Assembly (NCBI RefSeq): GCF_024385525.1 | Contig: NZ_JANFLU010000001.1 | Location: 558,001 to 622,000, forward strand | DNA length: 64,000 nucleotides | Direction of reading: 5' to 3' | DNA from: Arthrobacter sp. zg-Y238 | GTDB lineage: Bacteria > Actinomycetota > Actinomycetes > Actinomycetales > Micrococcaceae | Shown here: piece by piece, positions 18,190 through 25,858 of the stretch | How positions within the stretch are numbered: position 1 is the first letter of the stretch | Layout: the number at the start of each line of letters is the position of its first letter | The notes under the pieces: generated by a model | Database searches by the model: none | What the model saw: only the letters and a program-made list of their open reading frames with translations | Told to the model about the DNA's origin: nothing | Position numbers and translations under genes: made by a program

Positions 18190-18864
18190 GTGGCGAGTAC
18201 CGGATACCGCGTAGTGGGCCAGATACGCGAGCAGATCCTGAGAGGCGAATGGGGGCCGGGCGTGCGTCTTCAACCGGTCGCGATGGCAGCAGTGTTGGGC
18301 ACCAGCAGCACGGTTGTCCGCGAGGCCCTGGCCCGCCTGGCCGGAGACGGCCTGGTGACCACAAAGCCCAATCGGGGCTTTTTCGTACGTGACCTTAATC
18401 TGCAGGAGCTTTCGGATCTGACCGAGCTGCGGTGCGTCACCGAGGAGCTGGCCGCCAGACTGGCCCTTAGCCGGGGGGATGTAGCGTGGGAATCCGAGCT
18501 CATCGCCGTGCATCACCGACTTGCACGCATACCGCGGCGTTCAGCCGAGGACCCCGGGCACGTGGATGCCGCATGGCAGAAGGCGCATAAGGCGTTCCAC
18601 CTCAAGTTGCTCGAGGCCTGTGCGTGCCAGCCGATGCTAAAGCTCGCATCTGATCTTTCCGATTCCACCGAGCTGTACCGCTGCTGGGCGGCGCCCCACG
18701 TGGAGCCCGGCAGCCGGGACGTGGAGGGGGAGCACCGGGCAATACTGAATGCGGCTTTGGGTCGGCATGCCGATGAGCTGGTCCGGCTGCTGCGGGAGCA
18801 CTACGAGACAACGGTGCGGGTGGTATTGGACTCAGGCATAGCCGAAGAGTCCGCAGGGAGCTGA
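18190..18864 (+). CDS. GntR family transcriptional regulator (FadR/FCD type)
   Basis: A 224-residue regulator. The winged helix domain (about 5-70) has the GntR pattern QIREQILRGEW, LQPVAMAAVLGTSSTVVREALARLAGDGLV and GFFVRD. The C-terminal helical FCD domain (about 80-210) carries histidines in FHLKLLEACA and EHRAILNAA that would bind a metal and an organic acid effector. The start is a GTG at 18190 preceded by GAGGGAG. It is divergent from the FAH/hydroxylase/VOC operon and is the obvious candidate for its regulator, with the effector likely a pathway intermediate. Confidence 0.88.
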   Translation: MASTGYRVVGQIREQILRGEWGPGVRLQPVAMAAVLGTSSTVVREALARLAGDGLVTTKPNRGFFVRDLNLQELSDLTELRCVTEELAARLALSRGDVAWESELIAVHHRLARIPRRSAEDPGHVDAAWQKAHKAFHLKLLEACACQPMLKLASDLSDSTELYRCWAAPHVEPGSRDVEGEHRAILNAALGRHADELVRLLREHYETTVRVVLDSGIAEESAGS

Positions 18865-18871
18865 ACTTCCA

Positions 18872-18898
18872 GTGCCCGGCTGCCGCCCAGCCGGGCAC
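18872..18898. terminator. Terminator hairpin between convergent gntR and SDR genes
   Basis: A perfect 11-bp GC-rich stem (18872-18882 with 18888-18898) and a five-base loop sit eight bases after the gntR stop. The U-tract is short. Confidence 0.75.
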
Positions 18899-18923
18899 GG
18901 AACGTTTACCTCCGAAAGGTCGG

Positions 18924-19640
18924 TTACACGGCGCGGGTGACTCCGCCGTCCACACGGATATTCTGGCCCGTCACGTAGCTGGACTCTTGGCCGGCCAGGA
19001 ACCGCACCACCTGGGCTATTTCCTGGGTGCTGGCTGCCCGCCGCAAGGGGATCCGCTGAGTCCACTCGGGCGGCACAGTGCTTGGATCCTCCTTCGTGTA
19101 TCCAGGCAGAACGTTGTTCATTCGGATCCCCGCTGGCCCGAATTCGTCCGTGTAGAGCTTGGTAAAAGACGCCAGAGAGGCGCGGAACACGGCGGAAACC
19201 GGGTAGCGCGGGTTTGGTTCAAGGGGTGAACTTGTCGAAATGTTCACTATCGACCCGCCGCCGGCCTTCTCAAAATACGGGGTGACAATGCGGGCCATGC
19301 GCACCACGTTCATCAGGAACCCGTCCATTCCATCTTCCCAATCGGCATCCGACAGATCCAGGACCGGGCCGGACGCCCCGTGGCCGGTCCCGTTGATCAC
19401 TGCGTCAATCCGGCCAAACTCCGTCAGGGCCAGGTCAACAATGGACTGCAGATCCTGTACTGACCTGTTGGAGCCGGTCAGGCCAACGCCTCCGTGCTCC
19501 CGGGCCAGCTCTGCGGCCCGCCCGGAGGGCGAAAGTGCTGCAACCCGATACCCGTACGACGAAAGGTCCCGCACCACGGCTGCACCGATACCCGAGCCGC
19601 CGCCCACAACCACGGCTGCTCTTTTCAGTACTTCTGTCAT
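18924..19640 (-). CDS. SDR family protein with non-canonical active site
   Basis: A 238-residue SDR-fold protein with the cofactor motif VGGGSGIG (12-19) and the C-terminal VTGQNIRVDGG. The usual YxxxK catalytic pair is absent. Aligning back from LASFTKLY puts Ser149 and Arg153 (in SAVFRASL) where Tyr and Lys belong. A related SDR subgroup carries the same kind of VFRA motif, so this may be a family trait rather than decay. The reaction is therefore uncertain. It overlaps the TetR gene by four bases and is downstream of the large catabolic operon. Confidence 0.8.
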   Translation of the reverse strand: MTEVLKRAAVVVGGGSGIGAAVVRDLSSYGYRVAALSPSGRAAELAREHGGVGLTGSNRSVQDLQSIVDLALTEFGRIDAVINGTGHGASGPVLDLSDADWEDGMDGFLMNVVRMARIVTPYFEKAGGGSIVNISTSSPLEPNPRYPVSAVFRASLASFTKLYTDEFGPAGIRMNNVLPGYTKEDPSTVPPEWTQRIPLRRAASTQEIAQVVRFLAGQESSYVTGQNIRVDGGVTRAV

Positions 19641-20287
19641 TGTTTCTCCTCGTCGGCAGCAACAGCGGCGGCCCGCCGGGCTATAAGTGCCTCCACCGCC
19701 GAGGCGGAGAGATCGGCAAACTCTAGAAAATCGATATCGTCGCCTGAGGACGCGGCGATGTAGAAACCATCCGTAAGTGCCCGGCCCAGCACCACCATTT
19801 TCCGGCCGAATTCGGGGTCCACGGCAAGCACTGAGTCCGGGATCTGCGGTTCCACCCGCTCGACCATCAACTCGAACATCTGCTTGCGGACTTCCAAGTA
19901 CCGTTCACGGGCCAGGTTGCCGGTCAGCCGCTTTTCGAGTGCGAAGAGCAGCGCCAAAATCCAGAACGCCTCAGCCTTGTTTTCCGGATTTACCGACCCG
20001 CCGGCGGATCCGGCAATGCTGCGGCGGAGCAGGTCGCGGTTGGTGGGGCCGGTGTGGTCCGCTTTCCATGTTTCGAAGCAGTAATCGATCAGCTCCGAAA
20101 AGAGCTGTTCCTTGTTATTGAAGTGCCAGTAGACGGATCCCACCGGCAGCCCGGACAGGCGTGCCACCTCTGCCATGGTGGTTCCCTCGTAGCCGGCAGT
20201 CACGGCCAGGGTCAGGGCTGCATCCAAAATCGCCTGCTCGTTGCTGGGAGTGGACTGATGCGTGCGGCTTCTCCTTGTCACGGTCAT
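19637..20287 (-). CDS. TetR family transcriptional regulator
   Basis: A 216-residue TetR regulator. The N-terminal helix-turn-helix domain (about 15-62) reads ILDAALTLAVTAGYEGTTMAEVARLSGLPVGSVYWHFNNKEQLF. The C-terminal ligand domain is all-helical. The ATG at 20287 has a near-perfect GAGGAGGG ribosome site; the longer open frame upstream is not supported. It overlaps the following SDR gene by four bases and lies 93 bases downstream of the Baeyer-Villiger monooxygenase gene, so it either ends the large operon or has its own promoter in that gap. It is the nearest regulator for the operon. Confidence 0.87.
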   Translation of the reverse strand: MTVTRRSRTHQSTPSNEQAILDAALTLAVTAGYEGTTMAEVARLSGLPVGSVYWHFNNKEQLFSELIDYCFETWKADHTGPTNRDLLRRSIAGSAGGSVNPENKAEAFWILALLFALEKRLTGNLARERYLEVRKQMFELMVERVEPQIPDSVLAVDPEFGRKMVVLGRALTDGFYIAASSGDDIDFLEFADLSASAVEALIARRAAAVAADEEKQ

Positions 20288-20380
20288 TTCCCTCCTCTCT
20301 CGATCCGTAGTAGTACACGCCGACGATACGTTATTCCGATCTTGCCCTTTGTAGCCGCGGCGCCGGCCCCGGAGCCGCAT

Positions 20381-22360
20381 TCAGGCGAGGAACTCATAAT
20401 CCTCCGGGTCGATTGATTCGGTTGCGTCCCAGTATTCGATATTGGTGAATGGCCAAATCTGGGATACGCGGCCGGCGCTGTTCTGGTACCAGGTGCGCAC
20501 ATAGGGCTGTCCCCAGGCCATTTGCCTGTTTTCGCTGTCCACCCATGCCGTGAACCGTTCCAGCGCAGCCTGCTTGACGTCGAGCGCGCTTGCCCGACGT
20601 TCAAGAAGTTCGCGGACCGCTTTGAGGGCATATTCGCCTGCCCTCTCAAGCATAAAGTGGAGGCTTCCGGCCACGACCCCGCCAACGTTGGGTCCGTAGA
20701 CCATAAAGAAGTTCGGGAATCCCGGGACGGTGACTCCGTTGTACGCACGAGCGTCCCCTTCCCAAACGTCATGGATTTCGTGCCCGCCGCGGCCGAGAAT
20801 CTCCATTCCTTCGAGGTACTCGGAAGGGCGGAATCCGGTGGCGTAGACGATGATGTCGACGGCGTGTTCGGTGCCGTCTTCAGTCACGATGCCATTGGGC
20901 GTCAACTCACGGATTGGGGACGTAGCGAGCGTGGTGTGGGCGGAAGTGAGGGCCTTGGCCCAGACACCGTTGTCCCGCAGCATCCGCTTGGCCCCCGGCG
21001 GGTATACAGGGATTGCATGCTTGAGCAGCTCTGGATATCCGGCAAACTGCTCGGTGAGAATACGGGTCAGTTCCTCCCTGACCTCCTGGTTTTTCCGTGA
21101 CACGCTCAGAGGTGCGCCCTCCCAGCCGCTTTCGGCACGGACCGTGTGGAACCGGCCGGGGATTCCCAGGATCAGGACCCAAAGTCGGAACCATTGGGCG
21201 TAGTGCGGCACTTTGCGCGCCAGCCATGAGAATGTCTCACTCATTCCATCGTGGTAGTTCGGTGCGGGCAGCATCCATGGTGCACTGCGCTGGAAGACCA
21301 CCAAGCTGTCAACGTCATCACAGACGGCGGGGACAATCTGGTACGCGCTGGCACCGGTGCCGATGACAGCTACCCGCTTTCCGCGCCAGTCCACGGATTC
21401 GTCCCAGTCCTGGGAATGCATGGCAATGCCGGTGAATGAGTCCTGTCCGGGGAAATCCGGAATATTGGGAATGTCCAGTTGGCCGCACGCGCTGATAACC
21501 GCGTTGAACTCACGCGTTTTCTCGCCGCCGTCTCCGCTCCGGGTGGTCACTCGCCAGACGCGTGCCGATTCGATCCACTCGGCCCGGACCAGACGGCTGC
21601 CAAACTCGATGCTTTCATCCAAGCCTGCCCTGCGCGCCACTGTTTCGAGATACTCCCGGATTTCACACCCCTGGGCGAACTGATGGGGCCAGTCAGCGCG
21701 CTGCGCAAAAGAGTATGAGTAGCCAAAGGTCGGTGTGTCCAGGCGTACTCCGGGATACCGGTTTTTCTGCCAGGTGCCGCCCAAGCGGTCTCCGGCCTCG
21801 ATGATTGTCAGAGGAACGCCGGCTTGGCTGAACCGATGTGCCGCGGCAATGCCTGCTACACCCGAGCCGACGATAAGCACCGAGAAGTCCCGCCCGTCGG
21901 CGATGTCCTCAAAGCGCCATTGCGGGGCGCCGCCTTTGTTGGGTGCCAGGTCAAGCTCGTGCTGCAGCATGCCGGTCCACTCGCTGTGTCCATTGCAGAG
22001 GAACTCAAGAATCGTGTTGGTGTCGTCCGCGGAGAGGATACCCACGCTGGTGATTTCCTCGTCGCGCAGACGGCGCAACGCGCTGAGGGCCGTGCGCCGC
22101 CCCCGTTCTTGTTGGTCGGGGGTCATCCCGCCGTGGGGGTGGTTGACGGTATCAACGGGAACCAGCGGCGGGCGCAGGTTCGGTGTAAGGATGGTTGTGT
22201 CTCCCGTGGCGGCTGCCAGTGCCGCAAGGAGCGCCGGGAGGTCGGCCCCTTCGACAATCCGCAGAAGTTCCTCATCCGACTCGATGACCGGTTCGTAAGT
22301 GTCCTGCCAGAACAAGTCATCGGCGGCAGCCTGTACGGAGCGCACCCCGGCGGCGCTCAT
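20381..22360 (-). CDS. Type I Baeyer-Villiger monooxygenase (4-hydroxyacetophenone monooxygenase-like)
   Basis: A 659-residue flavoprotein that would insert an oxygen next to a carbonyl, turning a ketone into an ester using NADPH and O2. An N-terminal extension of about 155 residues precedes the first dinucleotide fold GSGVAG (165-170), as in the HAPMO subgroup. The BVMO fingerprint FxGxxxHxxxW reads FTGIAMHSQDWD (309-320), and the NADPH fold GTGASA is at 334-339. It is the last gene of the 11-gene operon, overlapping the ABC ATPase gene by four bases. An aryl ketone is a likely substrate by subgroup; the divergent HSL-type esterase could hydrolyse the ester product (inference). Confidence 0.88.
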   Translation of the reverse strand: MSAAGVRSVQAAADDLFWQDTYEPVIESDEELLRIVEGADLPALLAALAAATGDTTILTPNLRPPLVPVDTVNHPHGGMTPDQQERGRRTALSALRRLRDEEITSVGILSADDTNTILEFLCNGHSEWTGMLQHELDLAPNKGGAPQWRFEDIADGRDFSVLIVGSGVAGIAAAHRFSQAGVPLTIIEAGDRLGGTWQKNRYPGVRLDTPTFGYSYSFAQRADWPHQFAQGCEIREYLETVARRAGLDESIEFGSRLVRAEWIESARVWRVTTRSGDGGEKTREFNAVISACGQLDIPNIPDFPGQDSFTGIAMHSQDWDESVDWRGKRVAVIGTGASAYQIVPAVCDDVDSLVVFQRSAPWMLPAPNYHDGMSETFSWLARKVPHYAQWFRLWVLILGIPGRFHTVRAESGWEGAPLSVSRKNQEVREELTRILTEQFAGYPELLKHAIPVYPPGAKRMLRDNGVWAKALTSAHTTLATSPIRELTPNGIVTEDGTEHAVDIIVYATGFRPSEYLEGMEILGRGGHEIHDVWEGDARAYNGVTVPGFPNFFMVYGPNVGGVVAGSLHFMLERAGEYALKAVRELLERRASALDVKQAALERFTAWVDSENRQMAWGQPYVRTWYQNSAGRVSQIWPFTNIEYWDATESIDPEDYEFLA

Positions 22361-23190
22361 GCGAGCACCTGCCTGGCCGGCTCAACCTCGCCGTTGATGT
22401 TGGTCTTGGCGAACTGCACTCGTTCGTAGACCTCCGCGCGCAGTTCGGCAAAGCGCGGCGCCGAGCGGGTCACCAGTTGGTCGCGTTCCTCCGGCAGATC
22501 AATCTTGATGTCGTTCTGGATTACGGTGGGCGAGCTTGAAAGGACCAGCACGCGTTCAGCCAGGTACACGGACTCATCGATGTCGTGGGTCACGAACAGG
22601 ATGGTCATGTTGTGTTCTTTCCAGATTCGGCGGACGAGGTCCTCAAGCTCGGCACGCGTCTGGGCATCGACGGCGGCGAAGGGCTCATCCATCAGCAGCA
22701 CACTCGGCCGGGCAGCGACGGCGCGGGCAATCGCCACACGCTGCTGCATTCCGCCCGAGAGCTGCCACGGATACTTCGCTCCGGCAGCGCCGAGTCCCAC
22801 GGCTTCCAAGGCCTCGCGCACACGTCCAGCACGCTCGGACTTGGGGACCCCGCCCGTTTTCAGCGGAAGACCCACATTGGCGGCAACTGTCATCCACGGG
22901 AACAGGCTGCGCCCGTATTCCTGGAACACAACGGCCATGCCGGCGGCGGGCCCGGAGACCGGGGACCCATCCAGCGCCACCTCACCCGAGGTTGTCTGCA
23001 TCAGGCCGGCGATGCACTTAAGAAGCGTTGTCTTCCCGCTTCCGGACGGGCCCACCAGACAGGCGAATTCACCGTCATGCAGATCGAAGGTCAGGGACCG
23101 AACCGCTTCGAACCGGGTGCCTGATCCTGTCTGGTAAATCTTCTGGACCCGCTTTACGCTGAGCCGGACCTGCTGGGATCCACTAGTCAT
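22357..23190 (-). CDS. ABC transporter ATP-binding protein (NitT/TauT type) of the catabolic operon
   Basis: A 277-residue ATPase with Walker A GPSGSGKTT (47-55), signature LSGGMQQRVAIARA, Walker B VLLMDEPFAAVD and the switch histidine in FVTHDIDES. It is of the SsuB/TauB type. It overlaps the first permease gene by eight bases and the BVMO gene by four, so transport and catabolism are made from one message. The C-terminal 40 residues beyond the core are slightly longer than usual. Confidence 0.92.
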   Translation of the reverse strand: MTSGSQQVRLSVKRVQKIYQTGSGTRFEAVRSLTFDLHDGEFACLVGPSGSGKTTLLKCIAGLMQTTSGEVALDGSPVSGPAAGMAVVFQEYGRSLFPWMTVAANVGLPLKTGGVPKSERAGRVREALEAVGLGAAGAKYPWQLSGGMQQRVAIARAVAARPSVLLMDEPFAAVDAQTRAELEDLVRRIWKEHNMTILFVTHDIDESVYLAERVLVLSSSPTVIQNDIKIDLPEERDQLVTRSAPRFAELRAEVYERVQFAKTNINGEVEPARQVLA

Positions 23191-23956
23191 TTTCGTTCTC
23201 CTTCAATCCTTCGTACCAGGCAAGAATTCGTTTCTGAATCCAGTGGAAAACCACTGAAAGGACGACGCCAATAATGCCCAGCAGCAAAATACCGCTCCAC
23301 ATTTCAGGTATGGCGACGCGGTTCTGGAAATTGATTGTCCAGTGGCCGATCCCGTCGGTGGACGCGAACATCTCCGAAACCACCATCAGGATGAGCGCCA
23401 CGGCCAGGCTCTGGCGGATTCCCGCCATGATCTGCGGCGAAGCGGCCGGGAGCACGAGATAGCGCATGCGGTCCAGCTTTTTGAGCCCTATGACTTTCGC
23501 TGTGTTCTGCAGGACCTCATCGATGGACGTCACACCGGCAACGGTGTTCAGCAGAATGGGCCAGATGCAACTGCAGACGATCAGGGTGATCTTCATGGCG
23601 TCATTGATCCCGATCAGCAGCAGGAGCACCGGGATGAGGATGGTAGAGGGAACCGCTCGAATGAACTCGAAGAGCGGCTCGAACAGCCACCGGATCCAAC
23701 GCACGTAGCCGATAATCACACCGATGGTGACGCCGGCGACGATGGACAGCCCCAGCCCCGCAAGAAGCCTGCCAATGCTGGGGAGCACATCGGACATCAG
23801 GCGTTCGGAAAACCAGATGTGGAAAAAACGGTCGGCCAGCACAGCCGGTTCGGGGATGAAGAAGTTTGTCTGAACGGACGTGTAGCCGATCCATGCTGCC
23901 AGCAGGATCAGGGGGAGCCCCAGAAAGTATCCGGCTCTCTTCAGTGTTGATATCAC
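23183..23956 (-). CDS. ABC transporter permease 1 (NitT/TauT type)
   Basis: A 257-residue permease with about six hydrophobic segments and an EAA-type loop around residues 155-175 (TAKVIGLKKLDRMRYLVLPAASPQIMAGIR). It pairs with the second permease encoded just upstream with a four-base overlap, suggesting a heterodimeric membrane channel instead of the homodimer usual for one-permease NitT/TauT systems. Confidence 0.88.
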   Translation of the reverse strand: MISTLKRAGYFLGLPLILLAAWIGYTSVQTNFFIPEPAVLADRFFHIWFSERLMSDVLPSIGRLLAGLGLSIVAGVTIGVIIGYVRWIRWLFEPLFEFIRAVPSTILIPVLLLLIGINDAMKITLIVCSCIWPILLNTVAGVTSIDEVLQNTAKVIGLKKLDRMRYLVLPAASPQIMAGIRQSLAVALILMVVSEMFASTDGIGHWTINFQNRVAIPEMWSGILLLGIIGVVLSVVFHWIQKRILAWYEGLKENEND

Positions 23957-24777
23957 GCTGCTCCTCCGCGTACGGACTCATGCCAGAAAAGGGATTTACG
24001 CTCGATGAACCGCATGAGTGAGTTGATTGCGATTCCCAGCAGGCCGCTGGTGATGATCAGGGCATAGATGGCCGGTGCCGATCCGTTGATCTGGGCAAAG
24101 GCAACCTCCTGGCCAAGACCCGGTGTGCCGACAATCAGCTCAACACTGATGGCAAGGACCAGGGCCACCGTGGCGGCCAGGCGCAGGCCGGTCATGAGGT
24201 ACGGAAGCAGCGTCGGGAAAACGACGTACCGGACCCGCTGGAGGAAACTCAGGCGCAGGGTCCGAGCTGTGTCCATTGCAACCCGGTCGAGGTCTGCAAT
24301 GCCGTACAGCACCTGAATCAGTACGACCCAGAAACAGGCGTAAATGATAATCATCAGCTCGGATCCGAGGCGGGGGCCGAAAAGCAGCGCAGCGAGGGGG
24401 ATCAGCGCCACGGCCGGAATGGGACGCAGGAATTCGATGGTTGAATGCGTTGCCCGAACTAGGAACCGGCTGGAGCCGATGATGACGCCCAGGACCAGGC
24501 CGCCCACCGAGGAAATCAGGACGCCCAGTATCCAGGCACGCAACGTGTGTCCTGTGGCTACCCAGAACTGCGTGTAGGCCAGGTTCTCGAAGAACCGTGC
24601 AAAGACCACCGTGGGCGGCGGCAGGTGCCGGGGATCAACAATCCCCGTGACGGAAGCCGCCTGCCAGATGCCTAGGAATCCGAGGATCCCGCAGGTTCCC
24701 AGAAGCGCCGGCCCAAACCTGAGCCAGAGCAATGAACGTCGGGCGCCAAGCGGCACCGATGTCGTCGGGTTGGTCAT
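23953..24777 (-). CDS. ABC transporter permease 2 (NitT/TauT type)
   Basis: A 274-residue permease with six hydrophobic segments and an EAA-type loop (DTARTLRLSFLQRVRYVVFPTLLPYLMTGLR) around 155-185. The ATG at 24777 is preferred because AAGGGGAG lies nine bases upstream and the first hydrophobic segment then starts about 20 residues in. The longer frame has no support. An 82-base gap with a stable hairpin separates it from the binding-protein gene upstream. Confidence 0.87.
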   Translation of the reverse strand: MTNPTTSVPLGARRSLLWLRFGPALLGTCGILGFLGIWQAASVTGIVDPRHLPPPTVVFARFFENLAYTQFWVATGHTLRAWILGVLISSVGGLVLGVIIGSSRFLVRATHSTIEFLRPIPAVALIPLAALLFGPRLGSELMIIIYACFWVVLIQVLYGIADLDRVAMDTARTLRLSFLQRVRYVVFPTLLPYLMTGLRLAATVALVLAISVELIVGTPGLGQEVAFAQINGSAPAIYALIITSGLLGIAINSLMRFIERKSLFWHESVRGGAA

Positions 24778-24817
24778 GATGACCAGCTCCCCTTTCAGTT
24801 TTTGTGATCGTGCCCAG

Positions 24818-24852
24818 GGCGGGCGGCCGTTCCCACGGAGAGGCCGCCTGCC
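24818..24852 (-). promoter_or_regulatory. Intergenic hairpin between binding-protein and permease genes
   Basis: An 11-bp stem with one G-U pair (24818-24828 with 24842-24852) lies in the only sizeable gap of the operon, and no U-tract follows. Hairpins at this place commonly stabilise the upstream message so that binding protein is made in excess of the membrane parts. That role is inferred. Confidence 0.55.
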
Positions 24853-24859
24853 TCCGCCG

Positions 24860-25858
24860 TTACTTGCTCCAGACCGTGGCATCAAGGTCCGGGCGCGTCT
24901 CGACGATGCCGTGTTTCGTCATGAGATCGGCAAACTGTTTCAGGGCGTCAACATCCAGGTGGGCGTTCCACGCAATGAAGTCTGTTTTGGCCGCCATCTC
25001 GGGGGACGTTCCGAGAACTTCGGGCAGTAGGTCCCGCACCTCGTCCTGATGCTCTTCTGCGTAGCTGAGGGTCTTGTCCAGGGCGGAAATGAAACTTTCC
25101 ACCACCTCCGGATCCTGTTCGACGAGGGCGCCGCTGGAAGCGATGACCAGTTCCGCGCCGCCGAGCCCGGCCTCCTGGATAAAGTCGCTAATGACAGCAC
25201 CGCCGTCAGCGGTGATCTGCTGCATGAACGGAGGGCCCACCATTCCGGCCTGGATCTGGCCGCTCTCAAGCTGGGCTCCGACCTCGTTGAAACCGAGCTG
25301 CACAAAGGTCACCTTGTCGGGGTCGCCGCCGTCGAGCTCAACGGCTTCGCGGATACCGATGTCCCCGATACTGCCCAGGGCGTTGATGGAGACTGTTTTG
25401 CCCTCCAGGTCCTTCGCCCTGTGAATGTCGGAGTTGGGACCGACCATCACCGCGACGGAGTCTTCGACCATTTCCGGCCGATTGCTGGCGTATCCGGAGA
25501 CGATCTTCAAGTCGAGCCCCTGGGCCGTGGCCACCAGTGGGGTGGTGGGGCTCGAGAGCATGAAGTCCAGGCTGCCGGAACTCAACGAGGGCAACTGGGC
25601 GGCGCTTCCCTGTCCCAGGAGCATTTCGAGGTTCAGGCCTTCCTCTTCGAAATAGCCCTTGTTAACGCCCAGCTGAATAGCAGCCACAGCCGACGAGGGG
25701 AACAGGCCAATCTTGACGTCGCGGAGCTCGGAGTCGGATGCACTGCCGCCTGCACCTGTGTCCGCGCCTCCGGAGATGGAACCGGATGCGCAACCGGTCA
25801 GGGTGAGTGCGGCGGCGAGCGCGCCGCTGCCTAGCAAGCGGAGGGTTCGAGTGGTCAT
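24860..25858 (-). CDS. NitT/TauT-type ABC substrate-binding lipoprotein of the catabolic operon
   Basis: A 332-residue extracellular binding protein of the NMT1-like superfamily. The signal peptide ends in the lipobox LTLTGC, followed by a Gly/Ser/Ala linker. The core opens with VKIGLFPSSAVAAIQLGVNKGYF, the typical first strand and helix of this family. The ATG at 25858 overlaps the stop of the mhpA-like gene by four bases. Being embedded between an aromatic hydroxylase and two permeases, it most likely captures the aromatic growth substrate (inference). Confidence 0.88.
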   Translation of the reverse strand: MTTRTLRLLGSGALAAALTLTGCASGSISGGADTGAGGSASDSELRDVKIGLFPSSAVAAIQLGVNKGYFEEEGLNLEMLLGQGSAAQLPSLSSGSLDFMLSSPTTPLVATAQGLDLKIVSGYASNRPEMVEDSVAVMVGPNSDIHRAKDLEGKTVSINALGSIGDIGIREAVELDGGDPDKVTFVQLGFNEVGAQLESGQIQAGMVGPPFMQQITADGGAVISDFIQEAGLGGAELVIASSGALVEQDPEVVESFISALDKTLSYAEEHQDEVRDLLPEVLGTSPEMAAKTDFIAWNAHLDVDALKQFADLMTKHGIVETRPDLDATVWSK

